Counted from the first letter of the stretch, positions 8,352 to 17,462 are shown. The stretch: DNA of 64,000 bases from Borreliella californiensis (GCF_014205885.1 NZ_JACHFB010000002.1:371329-435328); one strand, 5' to 3'. A program made the numbers and translations. Notes: a model not told the origin generated them from the sequence alone.

Positions 8352-10318
8352 ATTTTAATCGGTTTTTAATGTTATTCCTTTTTAATTTTAGTGTACTATT
8401 GGGAAGTGATGCTACAGCATTAGGACATTATCAAAAGGCCCGTGAGTATTATTTATCTAAAAGGTATTATGATGCTATTGATGAGCTTGTTGAGGCTATA
8501 AAAATTAATCCTAATTATTATGAAGCTTATAAATTTATTGCATCAATTTACTATTCCCTTAAGATATATACTCAAGCACAATTTTTTATAGAGAAAGCTT
8601 CTAAAATGTCTAATGAGGATACTGAGTATAAAATTCTTTATGCAAATATACTATTAAAAAATAATAAAATTGCTCAAGCAAAAAAAATCTATTCTGAGGT
8701 TTTAGTTAAACAGAGAAATAATATTGATGCTTTGGTTGGACTTGCTTCAATTTTTGAAAAAAATGGATTATTTATAGCCGCTGCTAATTATTATTTATCT
8801 ATTCTTGATTATAGTCAAAATAATTATAGTGCTTTTGAACATCTTATTGATATTTATCAAAGGCTAGGAATGCATGACAAGATTAGGCATTTGATAAATA
8901 AAGTCAGGGTAAATTTTTTATCTTTTCCAGATTTTCATAAAAGAGTGGCTGAATTTTACATTAGTATTAATAATTTGGGGCTTGCTGAAAAGTATGCTTT
9001 AAATTATTTGGCTTTAATTGAAAGCTCTTATAAAGATTTTGGGGTTGTTGATGCGTATCGATTGCTTGCGCTTGTTTATTTGCATGAATTTAAATATGAG
9101 GATGCAATAGAAGCCTTGCAGAAAGCTATTTTGGTTAATAAGGATTCTGATGAGCTTTATTATTTATTGGGGTATTCTTACTTAAAATTTGGAGATATTG
9201 AAAAGGCTATTTTAAATTTGGAGCGAGCTAAAAATCTTAAAAAAGACTTAGAATTTTATAATATTGCTCTTGAGGAGAGTTTTTTTGCATCTAATTTTAG
9301 AAATTTTTTGAAAAATAATTCCAATGCTAAAATTTCTAAGCATTATGAAAATGAGGGTCTTAAAGCTTTTAAGTCTTTAAATTTAAATAAGGCATTGTTT
9401 AATGCAAAAAATGCTGTTGATATTTGGCCCGATAATGATAGTGCTAGGTTTTTGCTTTCAAAAATATATAAGCTGATGAATTTAGATATTATGGCCTATG
9501 AGCAGCTCTTTTATTTAGCAAAACAGAGAAATTCTATTGATTCTAGAATTTTAGATTTTTATGACGTTGTGTCTTTTGATATTAGGAAGTCTTTATTTTA
9601 TAAATATGGATATAAAAGCATTGCTGATTTTAATAAGCTTTACGATGACAGAGTGGTTTATAAAATGGCAATTTTTACTCAAAGTGAGAATAAGTTTTTT
9701 GGGGCAAATGATTTGATATTAAGATACGCTGAAAGGGTGCTTGAACGTAATTTAAATATGGAAATAGTTAACTATAATTTTGATTACAATAAAAATAGAG
9801 ACTATTTGATTAATAATTTTTCCGAAGGATTTTCTTATTCAAGAAATAATAATTTGGATTTATTTTTAATTTTTGATTTTAAGGCAGATATTTTAAAAAA
9901 TACAGCCACTTTGGTAGTGAATATTTTTTCAGGTAAAACAGGGATTAAGGTTGTTTCTTTCTCTTATGATGTGGGGGGTATTAATTATTTAAGCAATGCT
10001 TTAAATTCTCTTTCAAAAGATTTTCATGATTATTTGCCAAAGAAAGGAAAGATTCTTCAAATTAAAAATGACGATGCTCTTATTAATCTTGGGCAAGTAA
10101 ACAGTGTTGTAAAGGGGGATGTTTTTTTGATTCTTAAAGAGGGCGCGTTAAACAGTGATACTAGAGATTCTGGTTTTATTGTTTACAAAAAATCAGATAT
10201 TTTAGGAGAGATTTTAATTGAGGATATAAGTGATTATATTTCTAGAGGCACTATAAAATCTTCTACTTTTTTAAAGGATTATATCCAAGAAGGAGCTACT
10301 GTGCTTATAAAAAGATAG
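8348..10318 (+). CDS. Exported TPR-repeat protein
   Basis: A 656-residue protein with a cleavable signal peptide (about 1-19, ending near LLGSDA). Many tetratricopeptide repeats follow (about 25-300 and again near 335-390), for example ALGHYQKAREYYLSKRYYDAI and ELYYLLGYSYLKFGDIEKAI. The last 250 residues are not obviously TPR and include an LDLFLIFDFK segment. TPR arrays are protein-interaction scaffolds; partner and cell role are unknown, with periplasm the likely location. It overlaps the CBS gene by four bases, and the gap promoter follows directly. Corresponds to BB_0058. Confidence 0.8.
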   Translation: MNFNRFLMLFLFNFSVLLGSDATALGHYQKAREYYLSKRYYDAIDELVEAIKINPNYYEAYKFIASIYYSLKIYTQAQFFIEKASKMSNEDTEYKILYANILLKNNKIAQAKKIYSEVLVKQRNNIDALVGLASIFEKNGLFIAAANYYLSILDYSQNNYSAFEHLIDIYQRLGMHDKIRHLINKVRVNFLSFPDFHKRVAEFYISINNLGLAEKYALNYLALIESSYKDFGVVDAYRLLALVYLHEFKYEDAIEALQKAILVNKDSDELYYLLGYSYLKFGDIEKAILNLERAKNLKKDLEFYNIALEESFFASNFRNFLKNNSNAKISKHYENEGLKAFKSLNLNKALFNAKNAVDIWPDNDSARFLLSKIYKLMNLDIMAYEQLFYLAKQRNSIDSRILDFYDVVSFDIRKSLFYKYGYKSIADFNKLYDDRVVYKMAIFTQSENKFFGANDLILRYAERVLERNLNMEIVNYNFDYNKNRDYLINNFSEGFSYSRNNNLDLFLIFDFKADILKNTATLVVNIFSGKTGIKVVSFSYDVGGINYLSNALNSLSKDFHDYLPKKGKILQIKNDDALINLGQVNSVVKGDVFLILKEGALNSDTRDSGFIVYKKSDILGEILIEDISDYISRGTIKSSTFLKDYIQEGATVLIKR

Positions 10319-10319
10319 T

Positions 10320-10349
10320 TTGACACTTGTTATTAATTTATGATTTAAT
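10320..10349 (+). promoter_or_regulatory. Promoter of the gap-pgk-tpiA-secG operon
   Basis: A perfect -35 TTGACA (10320-10325) is followed 18 bases later by TTTAAT (10344-10349), which also has the extended TG (10341-10342). It overlaps the last base of the TPR gene stop region and lies 41 bases before gap. This is one of the strongest sigma-70-type promoters in the window, fitting heavy glycolytic expression. Confidence 0.7.
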
Positions 10350-10390
10350 AATTTTAGTAAGAATAAAATCAAAAAATTGGAGGATTTTGT

Positions 10391-11398
10391 ATGAAATTGG
10401 CTATTAATGGCTTTGGTCGTATTGGTAGAAATGTTTTTAAGATTGCTTTTGAAAGAGGAATTGATATTGTGGCAATAAATGATTTAACAGATCCTAAAAC
10501 TCTTGCACATCTTTTAAAGTATGATTCGACTTTTGGAGTATATAATAAAAAAGTTGAGTCAAGAGATGGTGCTATTGTTGTGGATGGAAGAGAAATAAAA
10601 ATTATTGCTGAGAGAGACCCAAAAAATCTTCCTTGGGCAAAGCTTGGAATTGATGTTGTAATTGAGGCAACAGGTGTTTTTTCATCAGCAACTAGTGATA
10701 AAGGGGGATATCTTGATCATGTGAATCATGCTGGGGCTAAGAAAGTTATTTTAACAGTTCCTGCTAAAGACGAGATTAAAACAATAGTTCTTGGTGTAAA
10801 TGATCACGATATTAATTCTGATTTAAAGGCTGTGTCAAATGCTTCATGTACAACCAATTGCTTGGCTCCTCTTGCAAAAGTACTTCATGAATCATTTGGA
10901 ATTGAACAAGGACTTATGACAACTGTTCATGCTTATACTAATGATCAAAGAATTTTGGATCTTCCTCATTCTGATCTTAGACGAGCAAGAGCTGCTGCAC
11001 TTTCTATTATTCCAACTTCAACCGGTGCTGCAAAAGCAGTTGGACTTGTTTTGCCTGAACTTAAGGGTAAGTTAAATGGGACTTCAATGAGGGTGCCCGT
11101 GCCAACAGGTTCAATTGTTGATCTTACAGTTCAACTCAAGAAAAAAGATGTTACAAAAGAAGAGATTAATTCTGTACTCAAGAAGGCATCAGAAACGTCT
11201 GAGCTTAAAGGTATTTTGGGGTATACGGAAGATCCAATTGTATCTTCAGATATAAAGGGAAATTCTCATTCTTCTATTGTTGATGGCCTTGAGACAATGG
11301 TTCTTGAAAATGGATTTGCAAAGGTGCTGTCATGGTATGATAATGAATTTGGATATTCTACAAGAGTTGTAGATCTTGCTCAAAAACTTTTAAGATAA
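10391..11398 (+). CDS. gap: Glyceraldehyde-3-phosphate dehydrogenase
   Basis: A 335-residue glycolytic enzyme oxidising glyceraldehyde-3-phosphate with NAD and phosphate. The N-terminal GFGRIGR nucleotide motif and the catalytic C153 in SNASCTTNC are visible, as is the conserved WYDNEFGYS near the C-terminus. GGAGGATTTTG precedes the ATG. It is the first gene of gap-pgk-tpiA-secG, 19 bp before pgk. Borrelia depends on glycolysis for ATP, so this operon is central metabolism. Corresponds to BB_0057. Confidence 0.98.
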   Translation: MKLAINGFGRIGRNVFKIAFERGIDIVAINDLTDPKTLAHLLKYDSTFGVYNKKVESRDGAIVVDGREIKIIAERDPKNLPWAKLGIDVVIEATGVFSSATSDKGGYLDHVNHAGAKKVILTVPAKDEIKTIVLGVNDHDINSDLKAVSNASCTTNCLAPLAKVLHESFGIEQGLMTTVHAYTNDQRILDLPHSDLRRARAAALSIIPTSTGAAKAVGLVLPELKGKLNGTSMRVPVPTGSIVDLTVQLKKKDVTKEEINSVLKKASETSELKGILGYTEDPIVSSDIKGNSHSSIVDGLETMVLENGFAKVLSWYDNEFGYSTRVVDLAQKLLR

Positions 11399-11417
11399 GT
11401 AGGCTTAAGGTAATAAA

Positions 11418-12599
11418 ATGTCAATAAAAACAGTAAAAGACTTTAGTAGCTTTGCGGGTAAGCGAGCTTTAGTAAGATGTGATTTTAATGTTCCCCTAAA
11501 AGAGGGGAACATTAGTGATGATACTAGAATTAAGGCTGCATTGCCCACAATAGAGTATCTAAAAGAAAGAGGAGCTAGGATTGTGCTTGTAAGTCATTTG
11601 GGTAGACCAGAGGGAAAGAAAAATCCTAAATATTCTCTTAAACCCGTTGCCAATAGATTATCAGAGCTTTTAGACCAAGATGTCAAGATGCTTTCTGATT
11701 GTATTGGAAGTGAAATTGTAAATAGTACCTTGCAAATGAAGGATGGGGATGTTGTATTACTTGAAAATGTAAGGTTTTATGCAGAAGAAGAGAAAAACGA
11801 TAAAAATTTTGCAAAAAAACTTTCTGAGAATGGAGATGTTTTTGTAAATGATGCCTTTGGTGCAGCTCATAGAGCTCATGCTTCAACTGTAGGGGTTTCT
11901 GATTATTTGCCATCTTTTGGTGGATTTTTAATGGAAAAAGAAGATAAATTTCTTGGCGGAGTATTAAAAAATCCTGAAAGGCCATTTGTTTCAATTATTG
12001 GTGGTTCTAAGGTTTCTTCAAAGATTGCGGTATTAGAATCACTTTTGTCAAAGTCAAATGTAGTTATGATTGGTGGTGGAATGGCTTATACTTTTTTGCA
12101 TTCCCAAGGATATTCTATAGGCAAATCTCTTTTAGAGGATGAATATATTGATATAGCCTCTTCTTTTTTAAGGAAAGCAAAAGAGCTGGGTGTTAAAGTA
12201 ATTTTACCGCTTGATCATATTGTAGCTAGTGATTTTGATAAAAATTCAACTCCTGAGTATATTGATTCCTTTAATATTCCTGAAAACAAGATTGGCATGG
12301 ATATTGGAGTCAATACTTTAAAAGAAATTGAAAAGGTTGTAAAAACCGCCAAAACTATAATTTGGAATGGTCCTCTTGGTGTATTTGAATTTGATTTATT
12401 TTCAAAAGGAACTGCTAAGGTTGCCGAAATGGTGGCATCTTGCTCAGGTTTAACTGTTGTTGGTGGTGGAGATTCTGTTGCAGCTGTTAATAAATTTAAT
12501 TTATCTGATAAGATTACCCATGTTTCAACAGGTGGTGGTGCATCACTTGAATACCTTGAAGGGAGAATTTTACCGGGCATTAAGGTTTTGGAGGATTAA
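11418..12599 (+). CDS. pgk: Phosphoglycerate kinase
   Basis: A 393-residue enzyme making ATP from 1,3-bisphosphoglycerate. It shows the signature RCDFNVPL and SHLGRP near the N-terminus, and the C-terminal nucleotide-domain motifs WNGPLGVFE and [10 protein letters not shown] 12-bp perfect hairpin (11486-11514) lies inside its early coding region, where the sequence encodes [10 protein letters not shown]. It follows gap and precedes tpiA by one base. Corresponds to BB_0056. Confidence 0.98.
   Translation: MSIKTVKDFSSFAGKRALVRCDFNVPLKEGNISDDTRIKAALPTIEYLKERGARIVLVSHLGRPEGKKNPKYSLKPVANRLSELLDQDVKMLSDCIGSEIVNSTLQMKDGDVVLLENVRFYAEEEKNDKNFAKKLSENGDVFVNDAFGAAHRAHASTVGVSDYLPSFGGFLMEKEDKFLGGVLKNPERPFVSIIGGSKVSSKIAVLESLLSKSNVVMIGGGMAYTFLHSQGYSIGKSLLEDEYIDIASSFLRKAKELGVKVILPLDHIVASDFDKNSTPEYIDSFNIPENKIGMDIGVNTLKEIEKVVKTAKTIIWNGPLGVFEFDLFSKGTAKVAEMVASCSGLTVVGGGDSVAAVNKFNLSDKITHVSTGGGASLEYLEGRILPGIKVLED
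11486..11514 (+). other. Strong stem-loop inside the pgk coding region
   Basis: The arms TAATGTTCCCCT (11486-11497) and AGGGGAACATTA (11503-11514) are perfectly complementary around the 5-base loop AAAAG. Such a GC-containing stem is rare in this AT-rich DNA. No T tract follows, so it is not a standard terminator. Confidence 0.75.
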
Positions 12600-12600
12600 A

Positions 12601-13362
12601 ATGAGAAAAACATTTTTAGCGGGAAATTGGAAAATGCATTATACAAGTTCAGAAGCTTCTATTGTTGCAAAAAAAATTGCAACTGAGGTTAAGACCTTAA
12701 AAGATGATGTTGTAATAATGATAACTCCTCCATTTACGGCTTTATCTAAGGTTTCAGAATGTATTAAGGGCAGTAATATTCTTCTTGGTGCTCAAAATAT
12801 GTCTTATATGGAAAGTGGAGCAAGGACAAGTGAAATTTCACCTTCAATGCTTTTAGAATTTGGAGTAGAATATGTTATCCTTGGTCATTCTGAGTGTAGA
12901 TTGTATTTAGCAGAAACAGATGAAATAATAAATAAAAAGATTCTTGCAGGACTTAAGCATCCTTTTAAATACTTAATTCTTTGTGTTGGAGAAACTCTTG
13001 ATGAAAGAGATTCTGGAAAAACTTTGGACGTTGTTTTAAATCAGGTTAAAAAGGGGTTAAACTGTGTTCCTGAATCAGATATTAAAAGGATAATTTTAGC
13101 TTATGAACCTGTTTGGGCAATTGGAACGGGTAAAACCGCAACTAAAGAGGAAGCAGAAGAGGTTCATAAGGCAATTAGACTTGAGATCATGAAGCTTTAT
13201 TCAAAGTCAGCTTCAGATAGTATTATAATTCAGTATGGAGGCTCTGTTAATTCAAGCAATATAAAGGAGCTTATGAATGAGCCCAATATTGATGGTGCGT
13301 TAATAGGTGGAGCATCTTTAAAGGCTGAATCTTTTTTATCTATAATTAATAATGTTCTTTAG
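12601..13362 (+). CDS. tpiA: Triosephosphate isomerase
   Basis: A 253-residue TIM-barrel enzyme interconverting dihydroxyacetone phosphate and glyceraldehyde-3-phosphate. Catalytic elements are visible: NWKMH (Lys), ILGHSECR (His) and [11 protein letters not shown] (catalytic Glu and flexible loop), with the phosphate motif YGGSVN. The open frame extends into pgk, but ATG 12601 is the true start: GGAGG sits seven bases upstream and the protein there begins [11 protein letters not shown]. It starts one base after the pgk stop. Corresponds to BB_0055. Confidence 0.98.
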   Translation: MRKTFLAGNWKMHYTSSEASIVAKKIATEVKTLKDDVVIMITPPFTALSKVSECIKGSNILLGAQNMSYMESGARTSEISPSMLLEFGVEYVILGHSECRLYLAETDEIINKKILAGLKHPFKYLILCVGETLDERDSGKTLDVVLNQVKKGLNCVPESDIKRIILAYEPVWAIGTGKTATKEEAEEVHKAIRLEIMKLYSKSASDSIIIQYGGSVNSSNIKELMNEPNIDGALIGGASLKAESFLSIINNVL

Positions 13363-13379
13363 TTAAAGAGGTTTTTGTT

Positions 13380-13742
13380 TTGGATTTGGTTAGATTTTTT
13401 ATTTTTATAATTTTTGTGATTGTTTCAATTTTTATTATCCTTTTAGTTTTAATTCAAGATGAGCAGGGTGATGGAATAGGCGGTGTTTTTGGAGGCGGTA
13501 GTTCTTCTATTTTTGGAGCAAAGTCTTCAAGTGTTGCTGTAAAAATTACTGGATTTTTTATAGCACTCTTTTTTATCTTTGTAGTTTTGTTATCTTTTCT
13601 AAATACCAGAAGAGCAGATAATAGCTTTTTAAATGATATAAAGACTGAAAACAAGAATAGTTCAACTTTCTGGGATGATGAGAGTAATGAATCAGATACT
13701 AATATTAATGAAATTAAAGAAAACAATTTGAAAGAAAAATAA
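13380..13742 (+). CDS. secG: Preprotein translocase subunit SecG
   Basis: A 120-residue SecYEG accessory subunit with two membrane helices (about 4-24 and 57-77). Between them lies the conserved LIQDEQGDGIGGVFGGG loop with the typical glycine-rich, FGAKSS-containing segment. The Asn/Glu-rich C-terminal tail (about 85-120) is longer than usual. The start is TTG at 13380 with AGAGG upstream. It is the last gene of the gap operon, a tpiA-secG adjacency also seen in other bacteria. Corresponds to BB_0054. Confidence 0.92.
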   Translation: MDLVRFFIFIIFVIVSIFIILLVLIQDEQGDGIGGVFGGGSSSIFGAKSSSVAVKITGFFIALFFIFVVLLSFLNTRRADNSFLNDIKTENKNSSTFWDDESNESDTNINEIKENNLKEK

Positions 13743-13835
13743 TTTAAATTGTTTACTGTTATTATTTGCATGTGCTATGAATATATTTGCGCAAAGCTTT
13801 TTACATAAAGGAATTTTAAATAACTTATATTAATT

Positions 13836-14507
13836 TTATTGAAAGTTTATTATATTTTTATTGTGGTTTTTTAAATAATTTAAAGCACTACTAAAATGAT
13901 TTGATCCTAAAAACCCATTGTTTGCTGAATATGGAGATGGATGGCTTGTTTCAAGAATTAGATGCTTTGTTGGGTCAATTAGTCCTTTTTTACTTCTTGC
14001 TAAATTGCCCCAAAGCATAAACACAATGTTTTTCAAATTTTTAGAGATTATTTTTATTACTTCATCTGTAAAAATTTCCCATCCAATAGCTTTATGAGAA
14101 GAAGGCTTGCCTTCCTCGACTGTTAAGATTGTATTTATTAGAAACACACCTTGAATTGCCCATCTTTTTAAATCTCCGTTTGGGATTGTTTTTATTTTTA
14201 AACTTTTTTCTATTTCTTTAAATATGTTTTGCAAAGATGGTGGAATTTTGATTTTTGAATCTACAGAAAAAGCAAGTCCATTTGCTTGGTTTTTCCCATG
14301 GTATGGATCTTGTCCAATTATTACCACTTTTATGTCTTTAAATGGTAAAGAATTAAAAGCATTGAATATAAGTTTTGGAGGAGGAAATATTTTCCCATTT
14401 TTTGTTTTATATTCATGTTTTATAAATCTCACAAGTTTTTTAAAGTATTCTTTGTTAAATTCATTATTTAAAACTTCTTTCCAAGATTCTTCAATTTTTA
14501 CTTTCAT
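13836..14507 (-). CDS. ung: Uracil-DNA glycosylase
   Basis: A 223-residue family-1 UDG that excises uracil from DNA and starts base-excision repair. The catalytic loop GQDPYHG (with the water-activating Asp) and the C-terminal minor-groove loop SHPSPYSA are both intact; AFSV lies between them. It is convergent with secG across a 93-bp AT-rich gap with no convincing terminator stem, and divergent from the downstream methyltransferase gene. Corresponds to BB_0053. Confidence 0.97.
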   Translation of the reverse strand: MKVKIEESWKEVLNNEFNKEYFKKLVRFIKHEYKTKNGKIFPPPKLIFNAFNSLPFKDIKVVIIGQDPYHGKNQANGLAFSVDSKIKIPPSLQNIFKEIEKSLKIKTIPNGDLKRWAIQGVFLINTILTVEEGKPSSHKAIGWEIFTDEVIKIISKNLKNIVFMLWGNLARSKKGLIDPTKHLILETSHPSPYSANNGFLGSNHFSSALNYLKNHNKNIINFQ

Positions 14508-14588
14508 TTTTGTATTATATAAGAAATAGTTTGTAATTTGAAATATATTAAAGGACGTATTTGTTATTTTTAAAATTTAATTTTTATT

Positions 14589-15245
14589 ATGGATAATGAT
14601 GTATTAAAAAGAATAGGTGTTTTGTCTAAATTTATTACAGATGAAAAAAAAGCTAGGATTGAGAAAGTATTAAGTATTCGCACTAATTATTTAACATTTG
14701 TGTTAGAAGACATTTTTCAGTCTCAAAATGCAAGTGCTACTATTAGAACAGGCGAAATTTTAGGACTTAGTGATGTTCATGTTATTGAAAAAAAGAATAA
14801 GCATACTTTAAATCCAGATGTTACTTTAGGATCTTCACAATGGATAAATTTAAATAAGTATAAAAATTCTAAGTTTGCAATTGATAAGTTAAAGTCTGAT
14901 GGATATAGTATAGTGGCCACATCTTTGAATCCCAGATCAATAAATCTTGAAAATTTTGCAATTAATAATAAAATGGCGGTATTTTTTGGGACTGAATTAA
15001 CAGGGCTTAGTGCAGAAGTATTGCAGGCTGCTGATTTATATGTAAAAATACCTATGTATGGATTTACTCAAAGTTATAATATTTCTGTAGCTGTTGCTAT
15101 AGTCATGTATTCTTTATTGATTCGCTTAAGAAAAAGTAGCATTGATTACTTGTTAAATGAAGTTGAAAAATCAAATTTGAGATTAAAATATTATAGACAA
15201 GTTGTTAAAAATTATCAATTTATTGAAAATCTTATTAATCCTTAA
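14589..15245 (+). CDS. SpoU/TrmH-family tRNA/rRNA 2'-O-methyltransferase
   Basis: A 218-residue SPOUT-class methyltransferase. The knot motifs are present: QNASATIRTGEILG (motif 1 Asn-Arg), FGTELTGLS (motif 2) and IPMYGFTQSYNISVAVAI (motif 3). The size and the N- and C-terminal extensions resemble TrmH, which methylates G18 of tRNAs, but the exact RNA target cannot be assigned. No good ribosome site precedes the ATG. The last four bases overlap the end of the convergent transporter gene. Corresponds to BB_0052 (spoU). Confidence 0.85.
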   Translation: MDNDVLKRIGVLSKFITDEKKARIEKVLSIRTNYLTFVLEDIFQSQNASATIRTGEILGLSDVHVIEKKNKHTLNPDVTLGSSQWINLNKYKNSKFAIDKLKSDGYSIVATSLNPRSINLENFAINNKMAVFFGTELTGLSAEVLQAADLYVKIPMYGFTQSYNISVAVAIVMYSLLIRLRKSSIDYLLNEVEKSNLRLKYYRQVVKNYQFIENLINP

Positions 15246-15943
15246 ACCTCTTTTATTTTTTTCCAAGAATTTAGAAATAGATAAAAAATGGTATCGATTG
15301 CAATTATTATTAATGTAATAATTAGAGAGCCTCTTGTAAGCTCGATATTTTTTGTTTCAGGGTAGAATTTAAGTATTGTATTTATAGATATTGAAACTAG
15401 CAAATTAGCCAGATATCCAGAAATTAGTCTTGATAAAGGGTGAATTATCCATAAAGATTTTATTTTTATTTGCTTAAAATAATTATATAGTAAAATGTTT
15501 ATGTATTGGGATAGAAAAAATACATACGTTCCAATTAATATTGTTAAAATGTATGTAAAGTTATTAAACAGTATTTTAAAATGAATATCTGAGGTGTCTA
15601 ATTTATTATGATTGAATAATATCATAAAATTAATCATAATTGTGAAAGTTATGTTTAACAAAAGGCTTAATATCACTGAATTTGTTGCTTCTTTTTTGCT
15701 GTATTTTTCTATCATTAAGTTTAAAGAGAATGATGCCGATAAAAAAGTAATGCCTGATAAATTTAAGGACATTCCAAATGCTTTTAAATTTCTTAATATT
15801 ATAATATTTGATATTGTAGAAATAATTGCGTTAAAACAAAAAAGTCCGGATTTTCCGAAAAATCGGTAAAGAATTCCCAATGTTATGTATGTAAATAGAA
15901 ACATTCCTATCCACAAGCTTAAATCAAACATATCTTTATTCAT
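15242..15943 (-). CDS. VUT/YhhQ-family membrane protein, probable queuosine-precursor transporter (copy 2)
   Basis: A 233-residue protein with about six predicted membrane helices. It shares overall layout with the gene upstream of it on this strand: N-terminal LFTYITLGILYRFFGKSGLFCFNAIISTISNI, a middle charged EKYSKKEATNSVIL segment and a C-terminal amphipathic end. The family-typical EFYGKK motif is degenerate (EKYSKKE), so this copy may have diverged in specificity. ATG 15943 has no clear ribosome site; a GAGG lies about 22 bases upstream. Corresponds to BB_0051. Confidence 0.65.
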   Translation of the reverse strand: MNKDMFDLSLWIGMFLFTYITLGILYRFFGKSGLFCFNAIISTISNIIILRNLKAFGMSLNLSGITFLSASFSLNLMIEKYSKKEATNSVILSLLLNITFTIMINFMILFNHNKLDTSDIHFKILFNNFTYILTILIGTYVFFLSQYINILLYNYFKQIKIKSLWIIHPLSRLISGYLANLLVSISINTILKFYPETKNIELTRGSLIITLIIIAIDTIFYLFLNSWKKIKEV

Positions 15944-16007
15944 GACATTTAATTGTATCAGATTAATTACCTCAGATAAAGTTTTTTATTTATGCAAATT
16001 AACTTTT

Positions 16008-16682
16008 TCATTTTTGAAGTTTTATATATTTTGCAAAATATATAAAAGGCGTTCCCAAAATTCCCGCTAAACCTTTAATTAGATATGTGGAAATTACTAT
16101 ATCTAGGAAAGCTTGCCTTGGAAATACTTTAAAATATGTTGCTATGCCTACAAAAATTGTTGTATCTATTAAGCCACTTATTAATGTTGATCCATTGGTT
16201 CTAATAAATAAAAACTTAGGGAATTTTTTTTTAATAAACTGATATAGATATACGTCGTTTAATTGGGATACTAGGTATGCAGTGAGAGAGGCTAATAGTA
16301 AAGCTGGTATTGAAGAGAAAATGTTTTCTAAACTTTTAAAATTTTCTTGAGTTCTATTTGATATAAAGTGAATTTGTGCATTTGTTAATACTGCAAAGAC
16401 AATAAAGCTAATAAATCCAATATAAACGGCTTTTTTTGAAGTTTTTTTCCCATAAAATTCTGAGAGAATGTCTGTTGCAATGTATGATGATGCATAAATA
16501 ATGTTGCCCAATGTAGCATTAATTCCAAATATTGTAATTTGTTTTAAAACTTGAATGTTTGCTATAATAATTGCTACTGCAACCCATGCAAATAATCCGT
16601 TTTTTTTAAAAAAAAGGGACACAATAATTAAAAATGAATAAGTAGTAAGTAGCATGGCAAACCATAAAATTTCATTAAACAT
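16008..16682 (-). CDS. VUT/YhhQ-family queuosine-precursor transporter (copy 1)
   Basis: A 224-residue inner-membrane protein with six or so helices. It carries the family hallmarks ATDILSEFYGKKTSKKAVYIGF and a C-terminal SGLIDTTIFVGIA block. Characterised family members (YhhQ/QPTR) import queuosine precursors such as preQ0, preQ1 or queuine. Its 3' end contains a 28-bp perfect palindrome that covers the codons before the stop. It lies 64 bp upstream of its paralogue on the same strand and is divergent from ssrA. Corresponds to BB_0050. Confidence 0.82.
   Translation of the reverse strand: MFNEILWFAMLLTTYSFLIIVSLFFKKNGLFAWVAVAIIIANIQVLKQITIFGINATLGNIIYASSYIATDILSEFYGKKTSKKAVYIGFISFIVFAVLTNAQIHFISNRTQENFKSLENIFSSIPALLLASLTAYLVSQLNDVYLYQFIKKKFPKFLFIRTNGSTLISGLIDTTIFVGIATYFKVFPRQAFLDIVISTYLIKGLAGILGTPFIYFAKYIKLQK
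16020..16047. repeat. 28-bp perfect palindrome at the 3' end of a transporter gene
   Basis: TTTTATATATTTTG (16020-16033) is followed immediately by its exact reverse complement (16034-16047). It lies entirely within the last codons of the reverse-strand transporter, ten bases before its stop. It contains a single central G-C step pair, and no T tract follows on either strand. Confidence 0.7.
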
Positions 16683-16753
16683 AAAATTACCTTTTACTAA
16701 TATCGGATTTTTTATTATAAAATTTTAGCTTACTTTTTTCAAATAAGGTAGTA

Positions 16754-16782
16754 TTGTTGTTTTCTTAAAATTATGTTATAGT
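16754..16782 (+). promoter_or_regulatory. Promoter of ssrA
   Basis: TTGTTG (16754-16759) and TATAGT (16777-16782) are separated by exactly 17 bases, and TG precedes the -10 at 16774-16775. Transcription should begin near 16789, a few bases upstream of the mature tmRNA 5' end, consistent with RNase P trimming. Confidence 0.65.
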
Positions 16783-16794
16783 GGCCCTATATGA

Positions 16795-17153
16795 GGGGAT
16801 GTTTTGGATTTGACTAAAAATGCTAATATTGTAAGTTGCAGGCAGAGGGAATCTCTTAAAACTTCTAAAATAAATGCAAAAAATAATAACTTTACAAGCT
16901 CAAATCTTGTAATGGCTGCTTAAGTTAGCAGAGGGTTTTGTTGAATTTGGCTTTGAGGTTCACTTATACTCTTTTTGACATCGAAGCTTGCTTAAAAATG
17001 TTTTCAAGGTGATTTTTAGGGACTTTTATACTTGAGAGCAATTTGGCGGTTTGCTAGTATTTCCAAACCATATTGCTTAATAAAATACTAGATAAGCTTG
17101 TAGAAGCTTATAGTATTGTTTTTAGGACGCGGGTTCAATTCCCGCCATCTCCA
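16795..17153 (+). ncRNA. ssrA: Transfer-messenger RNA (tmRNA)
   Basis: About 359 nt, rescuing stalled ribosomes by trans-translation with SmpB (encoded in this window at 32.4-32.8 kb). The 5' end GGGGATG pairs with CATCTCC (17146-17152) to form the acceptor stem with one G-U pair. The T arm GCGGG-TTCAATT-CCCGC lies at 17129-17145. A resume codon GCA at 16876 begins the tag reading frame. The discriminator A at 17153 is followed by CTT, so the CCA end is not encoded. No strong terminator stem is seen in the 87 bases before the convergent tRNA gene. Confidence 0.96.
16876..16923 (+). other. tmRNA tag-peptide reading frame
   Basis: GCA AAA AAT and on to TAA encodes AKNNNFTSSNLVMAA, the proteolysis tag added to nascent chains. 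The hydrophobic ending (VMAA) replaces the ALAA ending common in other bacteria. This agrees with the Borrelia tag as I remember it. Confidence 0.93.
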
Positions 17154-17240
17154 CTTATTTCTTTGCTTATCCTTTTAATATAATAATTCTTATTCTTAAA
17201 AAGCATCGCTGAATTTAGAAAACGTGAAGACATTATTTTA

Positions 17241-17312
17241 AGCGTCCTATCGGAATCGAACCGACATCATTAGCTTGGAAGGCTAAGGTAATAGCCATTA
17301 TACGAAGGACGC
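17241..17312 (-). tRNA. tRNA-Gly (anticodon TCC)
   Basis: Read on the reverse strand, the acceptor GCGTCCT pairs with AGGACGC (seven pairs), with discriminator T. The anticodon stem-loop TTAGC-CT-TCC-AA-GCTAA carries TCC, which reads GGA and, by wobble, other Gly codons. The T arm contains GGTTCGATTCC. CCA is not encoded. It has its own strong promoter, listed separately, and is convergent with ssrA. Confidence 0.96.
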
Positions 17313-17326
17313 AATACAATAATTTA

Positions 17327-17355
17327 CTTATATAAAAAAAATCAATTTATGTCAA
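17327..17355 (-). promoter_or_regulatory. Promoter of tRNA-Gly
   Basis: On the reverse strand, a perfect TTGACA (17350-17355) is 17 bases from TATAAG (17327-17332). The tRNA 5' end lies 14 bases downstream. A textbook sigma-70 promoter for a stable RNA. Confidence 0.75.
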
Positions 17356-17403
17356 TAAGATTTATTATAATGTTATTTTTAGCTAGTAATTTTTTTTTTA
17401 AAT

Positions 17404-17441
17404 AAGTACAATTAATTTAACTTAAATGTAGTCAAGTACAA
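17404..17441 (+). promoter_or_regulatory. Paired AAGTACAA repeats in the bpuR leader
   Basis: AAGTACAA occurs at 17404-17411 and again at 17434-17441, exactly 30 bases apart (about three helical turns). The second copy is part of a short inverted repeat CAAGT(acaaaa)ACTTG ending just before the bpuR ribosome site. It could be an operator or an RNA site; autoregulation is inference. Confidence 0.35.
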
Positions 17442-17462
17442 AAACTTGTGTGGAGGAAATTG

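Noticed and set aside
13743..13835. Terminator between convergent secG and ung
   Set aside because: The gap is AT-rich with only short complementary words; no stem longer than about seven A-T pairs with a T tract was found.
16008..16682. Pseudogene or phage origin for the tandem transporter pair
   Set aside because: Both frames are intact with normal composition and family-like topology; no integrase or repeat borders are present.
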